A stretch of DNA of 64,000 nt from Planctomycetota bacterium (GTDB lineage Bacteria; Planctomycetota; UBA1135; UBA2386), in the NCBI GenBank assembly GCA_020638655.1, contig JACKIC010000008.1, positions 124,001-188,000 of the forward strand, in the 5' to 3' direction. The notes beneath the pieces are model-generated. The model made no database searches and had not been told where the DNA came from. It was given only the letters and a program-made list of their open reading frames with translations. How positions within the stretch are numbered: position 1 is the first letter of the stretch; every line of letters begins with the position of its first letter. Shown here one piece after another: positions 1 through 8,478 of the stretch. Made by a program: the position numbers and the translations under genes.

Positions 1-1
1 C

Positions 2-757
2 TTCCGCAAGGAGGCGCCCCAGCGCACGCTCGTCTCGGTGCAGCTGCCGCCGTTCTTCGGCTTCACCGCCGGCATCGACATCCCGCCGGGCGAGAAGGAG
101 TATCGCCTGCACGATTCGTTCGAGCTGCCGTGCGCGGTCGACGCGGTCACCGTCGGCGGCCACGCCCACATGCTCTGCCGCACGATGAAGATGTACGCGG
201 TGCTGCCGGACGGCGGCGAGCTGCCGCTGCTGATGATCGACGACTGGGACTTCGACTGGCAGAACCGCTACACGTTCAAGTCGCTGGTGCGCATCCCCAA
301 GGGCGCGGTGCTGCACGCCGAACTCGTCTACGACAACAGCAAGGACAACCCGAACAACCCGAGCAAGCCGCCGAAGCGCGTGCGCTGGGGCCAGCAGACC
401 GAGGACGAGATGGGCAGCATCACGCTGCTGGTCGTGCCCGCCGACGAGAAGGACCTGGACACGCTGCTCGACGCCGTCGGCGCCAAGAACGCAGAGAAGG
501 CGATCTCGCGCGCCCAGCAGGCCATCGACGCACAGTTCGCCAACTACGACAAGAACAAGGACGGCAAGCTGCAGAAGAACGAGGTGCCGCGGCGCCTGCA
601 GCCCTTCTTCGAGCAGCTCGACAAGGATGGCGACGGCGCGCTGACCCCCGACGAGGCCAAGGCGATCACCGACCTGTTGCGCGGCATGGGCCGCGGCCTC
701 GGCGGCCTGCCCGGTGCCGGCCGGGACCCGGGCGGCCCGGGCAAGGGTGGCAGATGA
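2..757 (+). CDS. Secreted copper-monooxygenase-like protein with EF-hands (5' end outside window)
   Basis: The frame is open from the window edge, so only the last 251 residues are visible. An internal GTG at 38 is not needed as a start. The fragment resembles the C-terminal domain of copper type II ascorbate-dependent monooxygenases (PHM-like). An H-A-H-M motif at visible residues 54-57 matches the HxH copper site, and a Met at residue 137 in TEDEM could be the third ligand. Two EF-hand loops follow, DKNKDGKLQKNE near residue 183 and DKDGDGALTPDE near residue 207, then a Gly-rich tail. The stop overlaps the start of the redoxin gene (ATGA), so the two are probably translationally coupled. 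Domain naming is by family knowledge; enzymatic activity is uncertain. Confidence 0.75.
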   Translation, partial: FRKEAPQRTLVSVQLPPFFGFTAGIDIPPGEKEYRLHDSFELPCAVDAVTVGGHAHMLCRTMKMYAVLPDGGELPLLMIDDWDFDWQNRYTFKSLVRIPKGAVLHAELVYDNSKDNPNNPSKPPKRVRWGQQTEDEMGSITLLVVPADEKDLDTLLDAVGAKNAEKAISRAQQAIDAQFANYDKNKDGKLQKNEVPRRLQPFFEQLDKDGDGALTPDEAKAITDLLRGMGRGLGGLPGAGRDPGGPGKGGR

Positions 758-1338
758 GGGCGTTCGCGCTGTTGGCGGCGGCCCTGCTGGCGACCTGCGG
801 GGGCGAATCCGCCGCCGCGCCGGCGACGATACGCCTCGACGACTGCGCCGGCGTCGCGCACGCGCCTCTGAACGCACCCGACGGACAGCTCACCGTGTTG
901 GTGTTCACGAGCCACGAGTGCCCGATCGCCAACGCCATGGCGCCCGTTCTCGCGGAGCTGGCCGAACGCTTCGCGACGCGCCCGGTGCGCTTCTTCATGG
1001 TGCACGTCGATCCCGACCTGACCGCCGCCGACGCCGCGCAGCACGCGCGCGACTACCGGCTGCCGGGCACCGTGCTGCTCGACCCCTACCACGACCTGGC
1101 GCAACGGCTGCACGTGCGCCGCACGCCCGAGGCCGTCGTCTGGCAGAACCGGCAGGTCGTCTACCGCGGCCTGATCGACGACCAGTGGCACGACCTCGGC
1201 GCGCGCGCGCAGTCGGCGAGCCACGAGTACCTGCGCGACGCGATCACCGCGGCGCTGGCGGGTGAACCGATCGCCGTGACCGACACCGAGCCCGTCGGCT
1301 GCCTGCTGCCCGAGCCGCAGCCGCGCCCCCGCGACTGA
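754..1338 (+). CDS. Secreted redoxin/thioredoxin-fold protein
   Basis: The product has 194 residues. A hydrophobic N-terminus (MRAFALLAAALLATCGG) looks like a signal peptide, possibly a lipoprotein signal, although Thr before the Cys is atypical. The core has the thioredoxin-like pattern TSHECPIANAM, in which the usual second active-site Cys is Asn, as in the CPIAN redoxin group often found beside planctomycete cytochrome and copper proteins. Later strands (FMVHVDPD, TPEAVVW, YRGLIDDQW) fit an AhpC/TlpA fold. With only one active-site Cys, a peroxidase-like or thiol-chaperone role is more likely than dithiol exchange. The start overlaps the stop of the preceding EF-hand gene, which suggests the products act together in the envelope. 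Confidence 0.8.
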   Translation: MRAFALLAAALLATCGGESAAAPATIRLDDCAGVAHAPLNAPDGQLTVLVFTSHECPIANAMAPVLAELAERFATRPVRFFMVHVDPDLTAADAAQHARDYRLPGTVLLDPYHDLAQRLHVRRTPEAVVWQNRQVVYRGLIDDQWHDLGARAQSASHEYLRDAITAALAGEPIAVTDTEPVGCLLPEPQPRPRD

Positions 1339-1345
1339 CCGCGGC

Positions 1346-2842
1346 TCAACGCAGCTGGTACTCGGCCGGCACCGGCCCGCGCGGTGTCGCCAGGAAGTCG
1401 AACAGCGCCACCGCGACGTCGTAGAACACGTCGTCGGGCCCTAGGCCCGCCGGCCGGTACCGCAGTTCGGGCCGCACCTGCGGCACGTACTTGCCGCCGC
1501 CCGGATGGCTGCCCACCAGCAACACGTCGCGCAGCAGCAGCCGTTCCTGCTCCCAGGCCCCGAGCCCGGGGTGACTGCCCCAGCGCCACAGCGTCTCCTC
1601 GAACAGGCGGCGCGCCGCGGCGGCCGGCAACCGACCGGCGGCCGCGAGACGCGCACCCATCGTCAACTGCTCGTCTTCGAAGGTCGGCGGCTCTCCCACC
1701 CGGTCGCCCGCCGCCCAGCGCGCCAGATACCACTCGGGCAGGTCGGGGATCTGCACGCCGAGCGGCGCCGCGCCCGCCTCGCCGGCGAGGCGCCACGCCA
1801 GCGCCACGGCGATGTGTCGGTTGACCTTGGTGTTCGCGCCCCACACGTCGCGCGCGGCCACGACCTCGGTGACCGACCGCGACAGCACGTAGGCGACCGA
1901 CAGCCGCCGCGGATCTTCGACGAGCGGCGACGGCGCGGCGCTGAGTTGCGTGCGCAACGCGCGCGCGTTGGCGGCCTCGATCGTGGCGAGCTCCAGCAGG
2001 GGAAACTCGAGCCTGGGGGTGTCGGCTTCGTAGTCGTGCAGGCGGGCGCGCAGCAGGGTCGCCGCGCCGCGCGCCGCCGCGAAGCTGGCGCCGGGCAACG
2101 ACGCAACCTCGCGGGCCCGCTCGCGCAGCACCTGCGCGCCGGTCGCGGGGGTCGCACCGCGGCCCGCCCCCAGGAACGCCCCCCGCCAGAACAGCTCGGC
2201 GTGCCGCGCGGGCGTCTTCAGGTTCCACAGGGGCCCGGCGATCGAACCGGGCACGGGCAGTCCCGCGAACGCCGCAGCCGTCGCGACCCCGGGGTCGCCG
2301 TCGGCGAGTCCCGGGGCGCCTGCATCCGTGCCCGGAAACCGCGCCGCGGCGAGCCGCACGACGATTGCCATCAGCTGCTCGGGGGTCTTCGCCGGCCCCA
2401 GCGACTTGCTCCAGAACTCGGGCATCGCCCGGGAGCGCTGCGGCCCGAGCGCCACCAGCATCATCGCCAGGCAGCGCTCCTCGAGCATCGGTCGCGGCAG
2501 CGCCAGGAACGCGAACAGCCGATCGTCCTCGTTGGGGCCACCCGCCAGCACCGCCCCTGCAAGCAAGGCCAGCCGGCGCCCCACGTTGCTGCGCTCCTCG
2601 GCCAGCAGCTCCCACAGCAGCGGCGCTGCCGGCTGCCCCAGGTCCGCGCACAGGTGCCAGCCCGCGGCCAGGTCGCGCGTCGGCACCGCCAGCAGGAGCC
2701 GGGCGATCTCGCCACGCACCTTCTCGTTCTTCGCGGAGACCCAGCCCATGCCGCCGCTGCCATGGGGGTTCTGGTCTTGCCCGAGCACTGATTGAGCCAG
2801 CAGCACCAGAACGCCGATAACCCGTAGGTGGCAGGAGATCAT
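1346..2842 (-). CDS. Secreted helical-repeat protein of unknown function
   Basis: I do not recognise a family. I chose the ATG at 2842 because it begins a clear signal peptide (MISCHLRVIGVLVLLAQSVLGQ). A frame-open start further upstream at 2911 would add 23 residues and run into the neighbouring divergent gene. The mature protein of about 475 residues is rich in Ala and Leu, with repeating amphipathic helices of the kind seen in HEAT-like proteins, for example around LLWELLAEERSNVGRRLALL. It ends 7 bp from the convergent redoxin gene and is transcribed divergently from the DUF4388 gene. No catalytic motif is visible. Confidence 0.7.
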   Translation of the reverse strand: MISCHLRVIGVLVLLAQSVLGQDQNPHGSGGMGWVSAKNEKVRGEIARLLLAVPTRDLAAGWHLCADLGQPAAPLLWELLAEERSNVGRRLALLAGAVLAGGPNEDDRLFAFLALPRPMLEERCLAMMLVALGPQRSRAMPEFWSKSLGPAKTPEQLMAIVVRLAAARFPGTDAGAPGLADGDPGVATAAAFAGLPVPGSIAGPLWNLKTPARHAELFWRGAFLGAGRGATPATGAQVLRERAREVASLPGASFAAARGAATLLRARLHDYEADTPRLEFPLLELATIEAANARALRTQLSAAPSPLVEDPRRLSVAYVLSRSVTEVVAARDVWGANTKVNRHIAVALAWRLAGEAGAAPLGVQIPDLPEWYLARWAAGDRVGEPPTFEDEQLTMGARLAAAGRLPAAAARRLFEETLWRWGSHPGLGAWEQERLLLRDVLLVGSHPGGGKYVPQVRPELRYRPAGLGPDDVFYDVAVALFDFLATPRGPVPAEYQLR

Positions 2843-2897
2843 CCGGGTTGGGCCGGATGCGACGGTTCGCACGCGCGATGCGAGTCGACGGGTACAC

Positions 2898-5800
2898 ATG
2901 ACGGACAGCAACAGAATCCTGGATCCGGCGGAGGTCGAGTTCCTGCTCGATGCCGGCGGCAGTTCCTCGAGCGAGGACGCGGCAGCGGGTTCTCAAGCTG
3001 CCGAGTCGCAGGCCGTCACGATGCGTGGCGACCTCGACCAGATCAACCTGTCCGACATCTTCCAGACCTTGGCGATGACCAAGATGGAGGGTGTGCTGCG
3101 CGTCAGCAACCCCCTCGAGCAGCGCCAGGTGTTCTGCAAGGGCGGTTATGTGCGCATCCTGGTGCCGCCCCGCGTCGTCAAGCGGCGCCTCGGTCAACTG
3201 CTCGTCGGCGCCGGGCTGCTGGCTCCTGACGACCTGCGCAAGGCGCTGCTCGAACAGCGCAAGACGAGCCGCCCGCTCGGCGAAGTCCTGATCAACAGCG
3301 GCCTGGTGACCGCCGAGCAGGTCGACGAACTGCTCGGCATGCAGGTCACCGAGGACCTGTTCGCCCTGTTCACGTGGCGGCACGGCACCTTCGAGTTCTA
3401 CAAGGGGCCGGTCGAGGACGGCCATCTTCGCGCGGCGTTCGAGGCCTGCGCCGAGTACGAGGTCAACAGCCTGCTGCTCGAGGTCGCCCGCCGCTCGGAC
3501 GAGTGGGAGAGCATCCTGGCGGCGATCAGCAGCCTCGAGGAGGTGCCGCAGCGCCTCGTCGAGCAGCTGCCCGAGGATCGTAAGCTCACCGAGATCCACG
3601 CGGCGGTGTTCGCGGCCACCGATGCCCGGACCAGCTACCGCGACCACGTCGACCATACGACCTTCTCGCTGTTCGACATGGCGCGCGCGGCGCGCGACCT
3701 GGTCGAGCGCGGCGTGATCGCCAACGTCGGCGACGACGCCCTCGTCGCCGCGGCCGCGGTGCAGTGCGAACTCGGCGCCAACAAGAAGGCGCTTGTACTG
3801 CTGCAGACGCTGCGCGAGCGGCCCGGGGATCGCAGCCTGCAGACCCTGCAGAACTCCGCCCAGGTGCTGCGCAGCCTCGGCGAGGGCCGACTCGCCGGCA
3901 CGGTGCTGCTCGAGGCCGCCCAGCTGCAGACCGATCCCGAGCTGGCCCTGTCGCTGGCGCGCGAGGCGCGCGACGTCTCGCCGCGCGACCCGGAGACGAT
4001 CAGCTTCCTGCGCACCATCCTGCTCGCGCACAGCCCTGCCGACTCGACCGAGCTCGAGCAGTGCACGCTCGAATTGCTCGACGCGCTGCTGGCCGAAGAC
4101 CGGACCTCGACGGCGCTGGAGATCATCGCGGACGCGCGCGCCACCGGCACCGCCAGGCCCGAGATCCTGATGCGCGAGGCCAAGCTGCTGCAGAAGGCCC
4201 GCAACCCGCAGCGCGCCGCCGAGATCCTCTGCGAGCTCGCCGAGCACTACCAGACGATCGGCGACCGCGCGCGCACCATCGAGGCCTACCAGTCGGCGCT
4301 GCGCCTGGATCGTTCTCGTCGCGACGTGCAGCGGCTTCTGACCCAGCTGCAGCGCACCAAGCTCGGGCGCGCCATGCGCTACCTGGCCGCCGGCGTCTCG
4401 GTGCTCCTGGTCATGGCGATGGGCGTGGTCGTCTGGCAGCAGCACCGACAGGACGTCGCCCTGCACAACGCCGACGCCGAGATCACCGTCCTGCTCGAGG
4501 CCAACGACCCGGCCGGCGCGCGGGAACGCCTGCACTACTGGCAGGGTTCCCTGGGCAGCCCCGAGGCGGTCGAAGACCTGTCCGTGCGCATCAGTGCGGC
4601 CGAGGCCGCCGAGGCGGGACGGCAACGCCGCCTGCAGCGCCAGGCGCTGCAGGAGCAGCTCGACACGGCCGCCACGGCCCTGGCCGAGGGAGAGGTCCGC
4701 AAGGCCCTCGAGATCTACGCCAAGGCGGCGCAGGACCCTGGATATCTGCGCGAAGTCACCGGCATCGTCGATTCCCGGTTCGACGCCCTCGCGGCGACGT
4801 TCGAGAAGGCAGAGCTGCAGCTCTCGCAGTCGGCCCCGCCGCCGCCGAGCGCGATCCTCACGGGCCCGGCGCTGCGCAGCAACCTGAACCAGCTGCGCAG
4901 CGTCTGCTCCGAACAGGTGTCCCGCAGCTACCTCGAGTGCAGCGAGCTGACCGCGAAGGACGCCTGGCCCACGCTGCTGTCCAAGGAGCGCCAGCAACAC
5001 CTGGCGGCGGTGCTCGCCAAGGTGGCGCCGACCTTCCGCAAGGCCGATGCGCTGGCCGCGAGCTACGAGGCGGCGCTGTTGCGCAACAAGAAGCAGAAGG
5101 AGCTGAACCCGCTGTTCCAGGCGGCGGTCGCCCACGAGAACGCCTTCGAGTTCGCGGCCGCGCTGGAACGGTATCGCCAGCTCCAGGCCGAGTGCGACCC
5201 GGGCGACAAGGAGGTGCTGGCCCACTTCCGCGACCAGGTGGCGCGCTACAGCACCATCACCCAGCTCATGAAGGTGCTCGGCGAAGCCACCGCGAGCGGC
5301 GACTTCGCGGCGGCGCAGAAGCACTACCGCGCGCTGAACCTGGCGTTCCCGGAGATCCCGTTCGCCAAGCTCGTGCGCCTGCCCTTGACCGTCGAGAGCA
5401 GCCCGCCCGGCGCCAAGGTGATCTGCAACGACAAGGAGGTCGGCACCACGCCGCTGCTGCTGACCTACCTGCCCATCGACGAGAGCAACCTGCGCATGGA
5501 GCTGCCCGGCTTCGAGCCGGCGACGCGCGTGCTCGTCGGCGACGCGGCCGGCGACTGGCGACCGGTGCTGACCCGCGTGCCCACGACCAGGTTCCAGCTC
5601 GACGCCGCCGTCGACGTGCCGGTGGTCGCGGACCGCGAGGGGCGCACCTTCTTCGTCGATCGCGCCGGCATGGTCACGGCGCGTCGCGGCAACCAGCCGC
5701 AGCCGCTCTGGCAATACACGAGCGGTGATCTCTCCGGGCTGCTGACCGAACCGGTGCTCTACGAGCAACTGCTGCTGTTCGGTTCGCTGGACGGGGACCT

Positions 5801-6536
5801 GCGCGCGCTGGCCCGCCACAGCGGCGAGGTCGTCTTCCGCATCTCGGGCCTGCCGACGGAGCGCGCGCCCGCGCTGCTCGGCCGGCGGCTGATCGTGGCC
5901 ACGACCACCGGCCAGCTCTGCGCCGTCGACCTCGACAATCGCCAGGTCCTGCGCCAGAAACTGCACCACCCGGTCGCGTGCGCCCTGCTCGCGCGGGGCA
6001 AGGACGTCTTCAGCGTCGACGAGCAGGGAGGGGTCGCAATGCATCGCGGCCCCGAACTCGAGGAAGTCTGGTACACCCCGCTCGGCAGGCTCTCGGACGC
6101 CCACATGGCGATCGCCGAGGACACGCTGGTGCTGCGCGACGACCGCGGCCAGCTGTTCGCGCTGGACCTGGCGACCGGCAAGCCGCGCTGGCAGCGGCGC
6201 TTCCCGCACGAGGTGCTCGCCGGTCCCATGGTCTTCGGAGATCAGGTGCTGATGACAGCGCCCGGCAGCATCCTGCGCGTGCAGCGGCACAACGGCGACA
6301 ACCTGCTCGCGTGGCCGCAGGCCGAGTCCCCCTGGACCAGGGGCACCACCATCGTCGGCGACCGCATGCTCGCGCCGAGCCAGGACGGCTTCGTCGAGGT
6401 CCTCGATCCGCGCACCGGCAAGCTGCTCTACCGACTCGCCGGCCATCGCCGCGGAGTGGCCATCTCGACGGCCGCCAACAGCGTGATGGTCATTACGCCT
6501 GACCGCGAGATCAGGACCTACGATCAGCTGCCCTGA
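2898..6536 (+). CDS. DUF4388 - TPR - transmembrane - PEGA - PQQ-propeller protein
   Basis: This is a 1212-residue multidomain protein. Residues about 42-190 form a DUF4388 (PatA-type) domain, starting at TMRGDLDQINLSDIFQTLAM. Helical, TPR-like repeats cover about 270-480. One membrane helix lies at about 492-512 (AAGVSVLLVMAMGVVVW), followed by a coiled-coil and helical region. A PEGA-like domain sits near 830-880 (SSPPGAKVICNDKEVGTTPL). A PQQ/WD-like beta-propeller fills about 895-1212. The first residues ILDPAEVEFLLDA resemble the N-terminal helix of FliM. DUF4388 proteins are usually tied to signalling and gliding or pilus control, so this is probably an inner-membrane signalling scaffold with an extracytoplasmic propeller. 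It is a single-gene unit read away from the gene at 1346-2842. Confidence 0.85.
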   Translation: MTDSNRILDPAEVEFLLDAGGSSSSEDAAAGSQAAESQAVTMRGDLDQINLSDIFQTLAMTKMEGVLRVSNPLEQRQVFCKGGYVRILVPPRVVKRRLGQLLVGAGLLAPDDLRKALLEQRKTSRPLGEVLINSGLVTAEQVDELLGMQVTEDLFALFTWRHGTFEFYKGPVEDGHLRAAFEACAEYEVNSLLLEVARRSDEWESILAAISSLEEVPQRLVEQLPEDRKLTEIHAAVFAATDARTSYRDHVDHTTFSLFDMARAARDLVERGVIANVGDDALVAAAAVQCELGANKKALVLLQTLRERPGDRSLQTLQNSAQVLRSLGEGRLAGTVLLEAAQLQTDPELALSLAREARDVSPRDPETISFLRTILLAHSPADSTELEQCTLELLDALLAEDRTSTALEIIADARATGTARPEILMREAKLLQKARNPQRAAEILCELAEHYQTIGDRARTIEAYQSALRLDRSRRDVQRLLTQLQRTKLGRAMRYLAAGVSVLLVMAMGVVVWQQHRQDVALHNADAEITVLLEANDPAGARERLHYWQGSLGSPEAVEDLSVRISAAEAAEAGRQRRLQRQALQEQLDTAATALAEGEVRKALEIYAKAAQDPGYLREVTGIVDSRFDALAATFEKAELQLSQSAPPPPSAILTGPALRSNLNQLRSVCSEQVSRSYLECSELTAKDAWPTLLSKERQQHLAAVLAKVAPTFRKADALAASYEAALLRNKKQKELNPLFQAAVAHENAFEFAAALERYRQLQAECDPGDKEVLAHFRDQVARYSTITQLMKVLGEATASGDFAAAQKHYRALNLAFPEIPFAKLVRLPLTVESSPPGAKVICNDKEVGTTPLLLTYLPIDESNLRMELPGFEPATRVLVGDAAGDWRPVLTRVPTTRFQLDAAVDVPVVADREGRTFFVDRAGMVTARRGNQPQPLWQYTSGDLSGLLTEPVLYEQLLLFGSLDGDLRALARHSGEVVFRISGLPTERAPALLGRRLIVATTTGQLCAVDLDNRQVLRQKLHHPVACALLARGKDVFSVDEQGGVAMHRGPELEEVWYTPLGRLSDAHMAIAEDTLVLRDDRGQLFALDLATGKPRWQRRFPHEVLAGPMVFGDQVLMTAPGSILRVQRHNGDNLLAWPQAESPWTRGTTIVGDRMLAPSQDGFVEVLDPRTGKLLYRLAGHRRGVAISTAANSVMVITPDREIRTYDQLP

Positions 6537-6917
6537 GCACCGTCGCAGCACCGCGACGGCGACTGATTTCCGCCACGGCCGACGGGCCTCCGACAGCGGA
6601 ACGACGGCCACCCGATGGCAACGAACATTTCGTGGAAACCACCTGACTACAGGTAGTTCGATCTGCGAAACCCGTCGCGGCAAGTGCACTAGTGTGGGCC
6701 GCTCCGACGTGCGGAGGCTGCTGCAGTGGCTGCTCCCAGGGCAACGACGGTCTCGATCCCGGACACCGGATCACGACGCGATCGCCATGCCATGGGGATT
6801 GGGCCGGCGACGACTGAGATGCCCCAGAGTCGTGCCGCTTCAAGGCTTGGGTGATCGCAGCTGGCACGTCGATTGCTCTGTTGATGCGGGTGCTCTGCAC
6901 GCACCCAGAGTTGAACC
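6537..6917. other. 381-bp intergenic regulatory region
   Basis: No convincing gene lies here. The region holds a sigma-54 type promoter (6861-6877). Further upstream are two small perfect inverted repeats that could bind an enhancer-binding protein: ACGAA-CAT-TTCGT at 6621-6633 and ACCTG-ACTA-CAGGT at 6641-6654. The spacing, about 200 bp upstream of the promoter, suits an upstream activator site, but assigning these repeats as binding sites is inference. Confidence 0.5.
6861..6877 (+). promoter_or_regulatory. Sigma-54 (-24/-12) promoter
   Basis: The sequence CTGGCACG-TCGA-TTGCT matches the RpoN consensus (YTGGCACG, four bases, TTGCW) at every conserved position. The -24 GG lies at 6863-6864 and the -12 GC at 6875-6876. 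This predicts transcription from about 6888 and a leader of about 30 nt before the ATG at 6918. Established work ties PEP-CTERM genes to the PrsK/PrsR two-component system and RpoN, which fits the gene downstream. Confidence 0.75.
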
Positions 6918-7316
6918 ATGCTGAAGACCGTCCTGACCCTCTCCCTGGGCTTCGCCCTGGCCGCGTGCGCGGACCATAACGGAACCATCGCTTCCCTCGC
7001 CGACGGCCCGAACGCCCCGATCAACGAGCCTGACACCCGGGTCGTGGATCCGTCTCCGGCCACGCCGAGCACCAACAACCCTGGCGAACCCCAACCGGGC
7101 GGCGGCAGTGGCAGCGGCGGCGGCGGCGGCGGCGGCGGCAGCAACCCTGGCGGTGGCGGCTCCGGCGGCGGCACGCCGGGCGGTGCGGGCGGCGGCAACG
7201 AAGGCGGCTCCCCCGTTCCCGAGCCCGGCACGCTGCTGCTGGTCGGCACCGGCCTCGCCGGTGCGGCGCTGCTGCGCTGGCGCTGCCAGGCGGCGCGCGA
7301 GACCAACGAAGCCTGA
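6918..7316 (+). CDS. Glycine-rich PEP-CTERM lipoprotein
   Basis: The product has 132 residues and carries two sorting signals. At the N-terminus there is a lipoprotein signal with lipobox LAAC at residues 14-17. At the C-terminus there is a PEP-CTERM tripartite signal: VPEPGT near residue 101, a hydrophobic segment (LLLVGTGLAGAALL), then a basic RWRCQAAR stretch. The middle is Pro/Ser-rich, then almost pure Gly/Ser (runs of up to eight Gly). There is no folded domain, so it is a likely linker or surface-matrix protein. It lies about 30 nt behind a predicted sigma-54 start site. No exosortase gene is in the window. Confidence 0.8.
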   Translation: MLKTVLTLSLGFALAACADHNGTIASLADGPNAPINEPDTRVVDPSPATPSTNNPGEPQPGGGSGSGGGGGGGGSNPGGGGSGGGTPGGAGGGNEGGSPVPEPGTLLLVGTGLAGAALLRWRCQAARETNEA

Positions 7317-7411
7317 GGTCGATCGGCGGCTGACGCCGCCCTGGGGCCGCAGCTTCGCGCGGCCTGCACACGGCGAGGGAAAGGAAGGACCGACTCGGGT
7401 CTGATGGCGGC

Positions 7412-8419
7412 ATGGAGCGCCTCCCCGAGTCCAAACGTGCCGCCGAGCCCGCCTTGCTCGAGCTGCGCTCCAAGGTCCCGGCGACCCTCGCCGGCCTGCC
7501 CCTCGTCGACTACCTCTGCCGGCGCTTTCCCTACCTGACGCGGCAGGCGTGGCTCGCCGAGATCGCGCGCGGTCGGCTGCACGTCGCCGGCCGCCGCGCC
7601 AGCGCCGAACAGCTGCTCGCGACCGGGGCTGCCGTGACGTTCTTCAAGGAACACCTCGAGCCGGTCGTCGATCGCGCGATCACGCTGCTGCATCGCGGCG
7701 CGGACTTCGTCGCGGCGGCCAAACCTGCCCACCTGCCGATGCACGCCGATGGACCGTTCGTGCGTCACACGTTCGTGCACCTGCTAGGCGAACAACTCGG
7801 CGGCGCCAAGGTGCACCTCGTGCATCGCCTCGACCGGGAGACCAGCGGCGTCGTGATCGCGGCGCTCACGGGTCAGGCCCGCGCCTGGTTCGGCGCCCAG
7901 TTCGAAGGTGGTCAGGTGCAGAAGACCTACCTCGCCGTGGTGCGCGGCACCGCCGCCGCCTCGCAGTTCGTCGTCGACGCGCCGATCGGCCGCCGCGGCG
8001 GCAGCGAGATCACCCTGCGCCGCACCGCCGGTCCCGACGCCGTTGAGCCACAGGCCGCCAGCACCGAGTTTGAGGTGCTGGCCGAACGCGGCGGCCACAG
8101 CCTGGTGCGCTGCCGACCGCGCACCGGGCGCACGCACCAGATCCGCGTGCACCTCGAGCACGCCGGCCTGCCGATCGTCGGGGACAAGCTCTACGGGCGG
8201 CCCGACGCCGACTACCTGGCCTTCGTGCAGCGCGTCAAGGCCGGCGGCGATGCGCGCGACGTTCCCGCCGGCGAACCCGATCGCCAACTGCTGCACGCGC
8301 ACGCGCTGCAACTGCTGCCGCACGGCGCGAACGCCGCGACGACGTTCGTGGCGCCACCGCCCGCCGACTTCCGGGAATGGCTCCAACGGCTGCAGCTCGG
8401 CGAGCCGCCCCCCGCCTGA
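7412..8419 (+). CDS. RluA-family 23S rRNA/tRNA pseudouridine synthase
   Basis: The product has 335 residues. An S4-like N-terminal RNA-binding segment covers about 25-80 and a pseudouridine synthase domain follows. The signature HRLDRETSGVV carries the catalytic Asp at residue 141. The later motifs RTGRTHQIRVHLEHAGLPIVGD and LHAHAL-type ends are typical of RluA/RluC/RluD. Which uridine it modifies cannot be read from sequence. Its present stop codon TGA is supplied partly by the left end of an insertion sequence (8418-9636). Removing the element and one copy of the 3-bp flanking repeat restores a TAG at the same codon, so the protein is unchanged by the insertion. Confidence 0.9.
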   Translation: MERLPESKRAAEPALLELRSKVPATLAGLPLVDYLCRRFPYLTRQAWLAEIARGRLHVAGRRASAEQLLATGAAVTFFKEHLEPVVDRAITLLHRGADFVAAAKPAHLPMHADGPFVRHTFVHLLGEQLGGAKVHLVHRLDRETSGVVIAALTGQARAWFGAQFEGGQVQKTYLAVVRGTAAASQFVVDAPIGRRGGSEITLRRTAGPDAVEPQAASTEFEVLAERGGHSLVRCRPRTGRTHQIRVHLEHAGLPIVGDKLYGRPDADYLAFVQRVKAGGDARDVPAGEPDRQLLHAHALQLLPHGANAATTFVAPPPADFREWLQRLQLGEPPPA

Positions 8420-8436
8420 ACTGATTCCTTCCGTGG
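8418..8436 (+). repeat. IS left terminal inverted repeat
   Basis: This is the 19-bp perfect inverted repeat partner of 9618-9636. Its first two bases form part of the RluA-family gene's stop codon. Beyond 19 bp the match becomes partial. Confidence 0.9.
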
Positions 8437-8478
8437 TGCACAGGCGCTGGTGGACCGCGAACCTCTGACCCCACTTCG

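Noticed and set aside
1161..6689. Very long open frame on the minus strand opposite the DUF4388 gene
   Set aside because: Its translation is Arg/Gly/Ala-rich without domains; it is a GC-rich shadow of real genes in other frames.
6694..6924. 76-codon plus-strand gene before the PEP-CTERM gene
   Set aside because: It overlaps the sigma-54 promoter and the next start, and its Arg-rich translation has no recognisable features.
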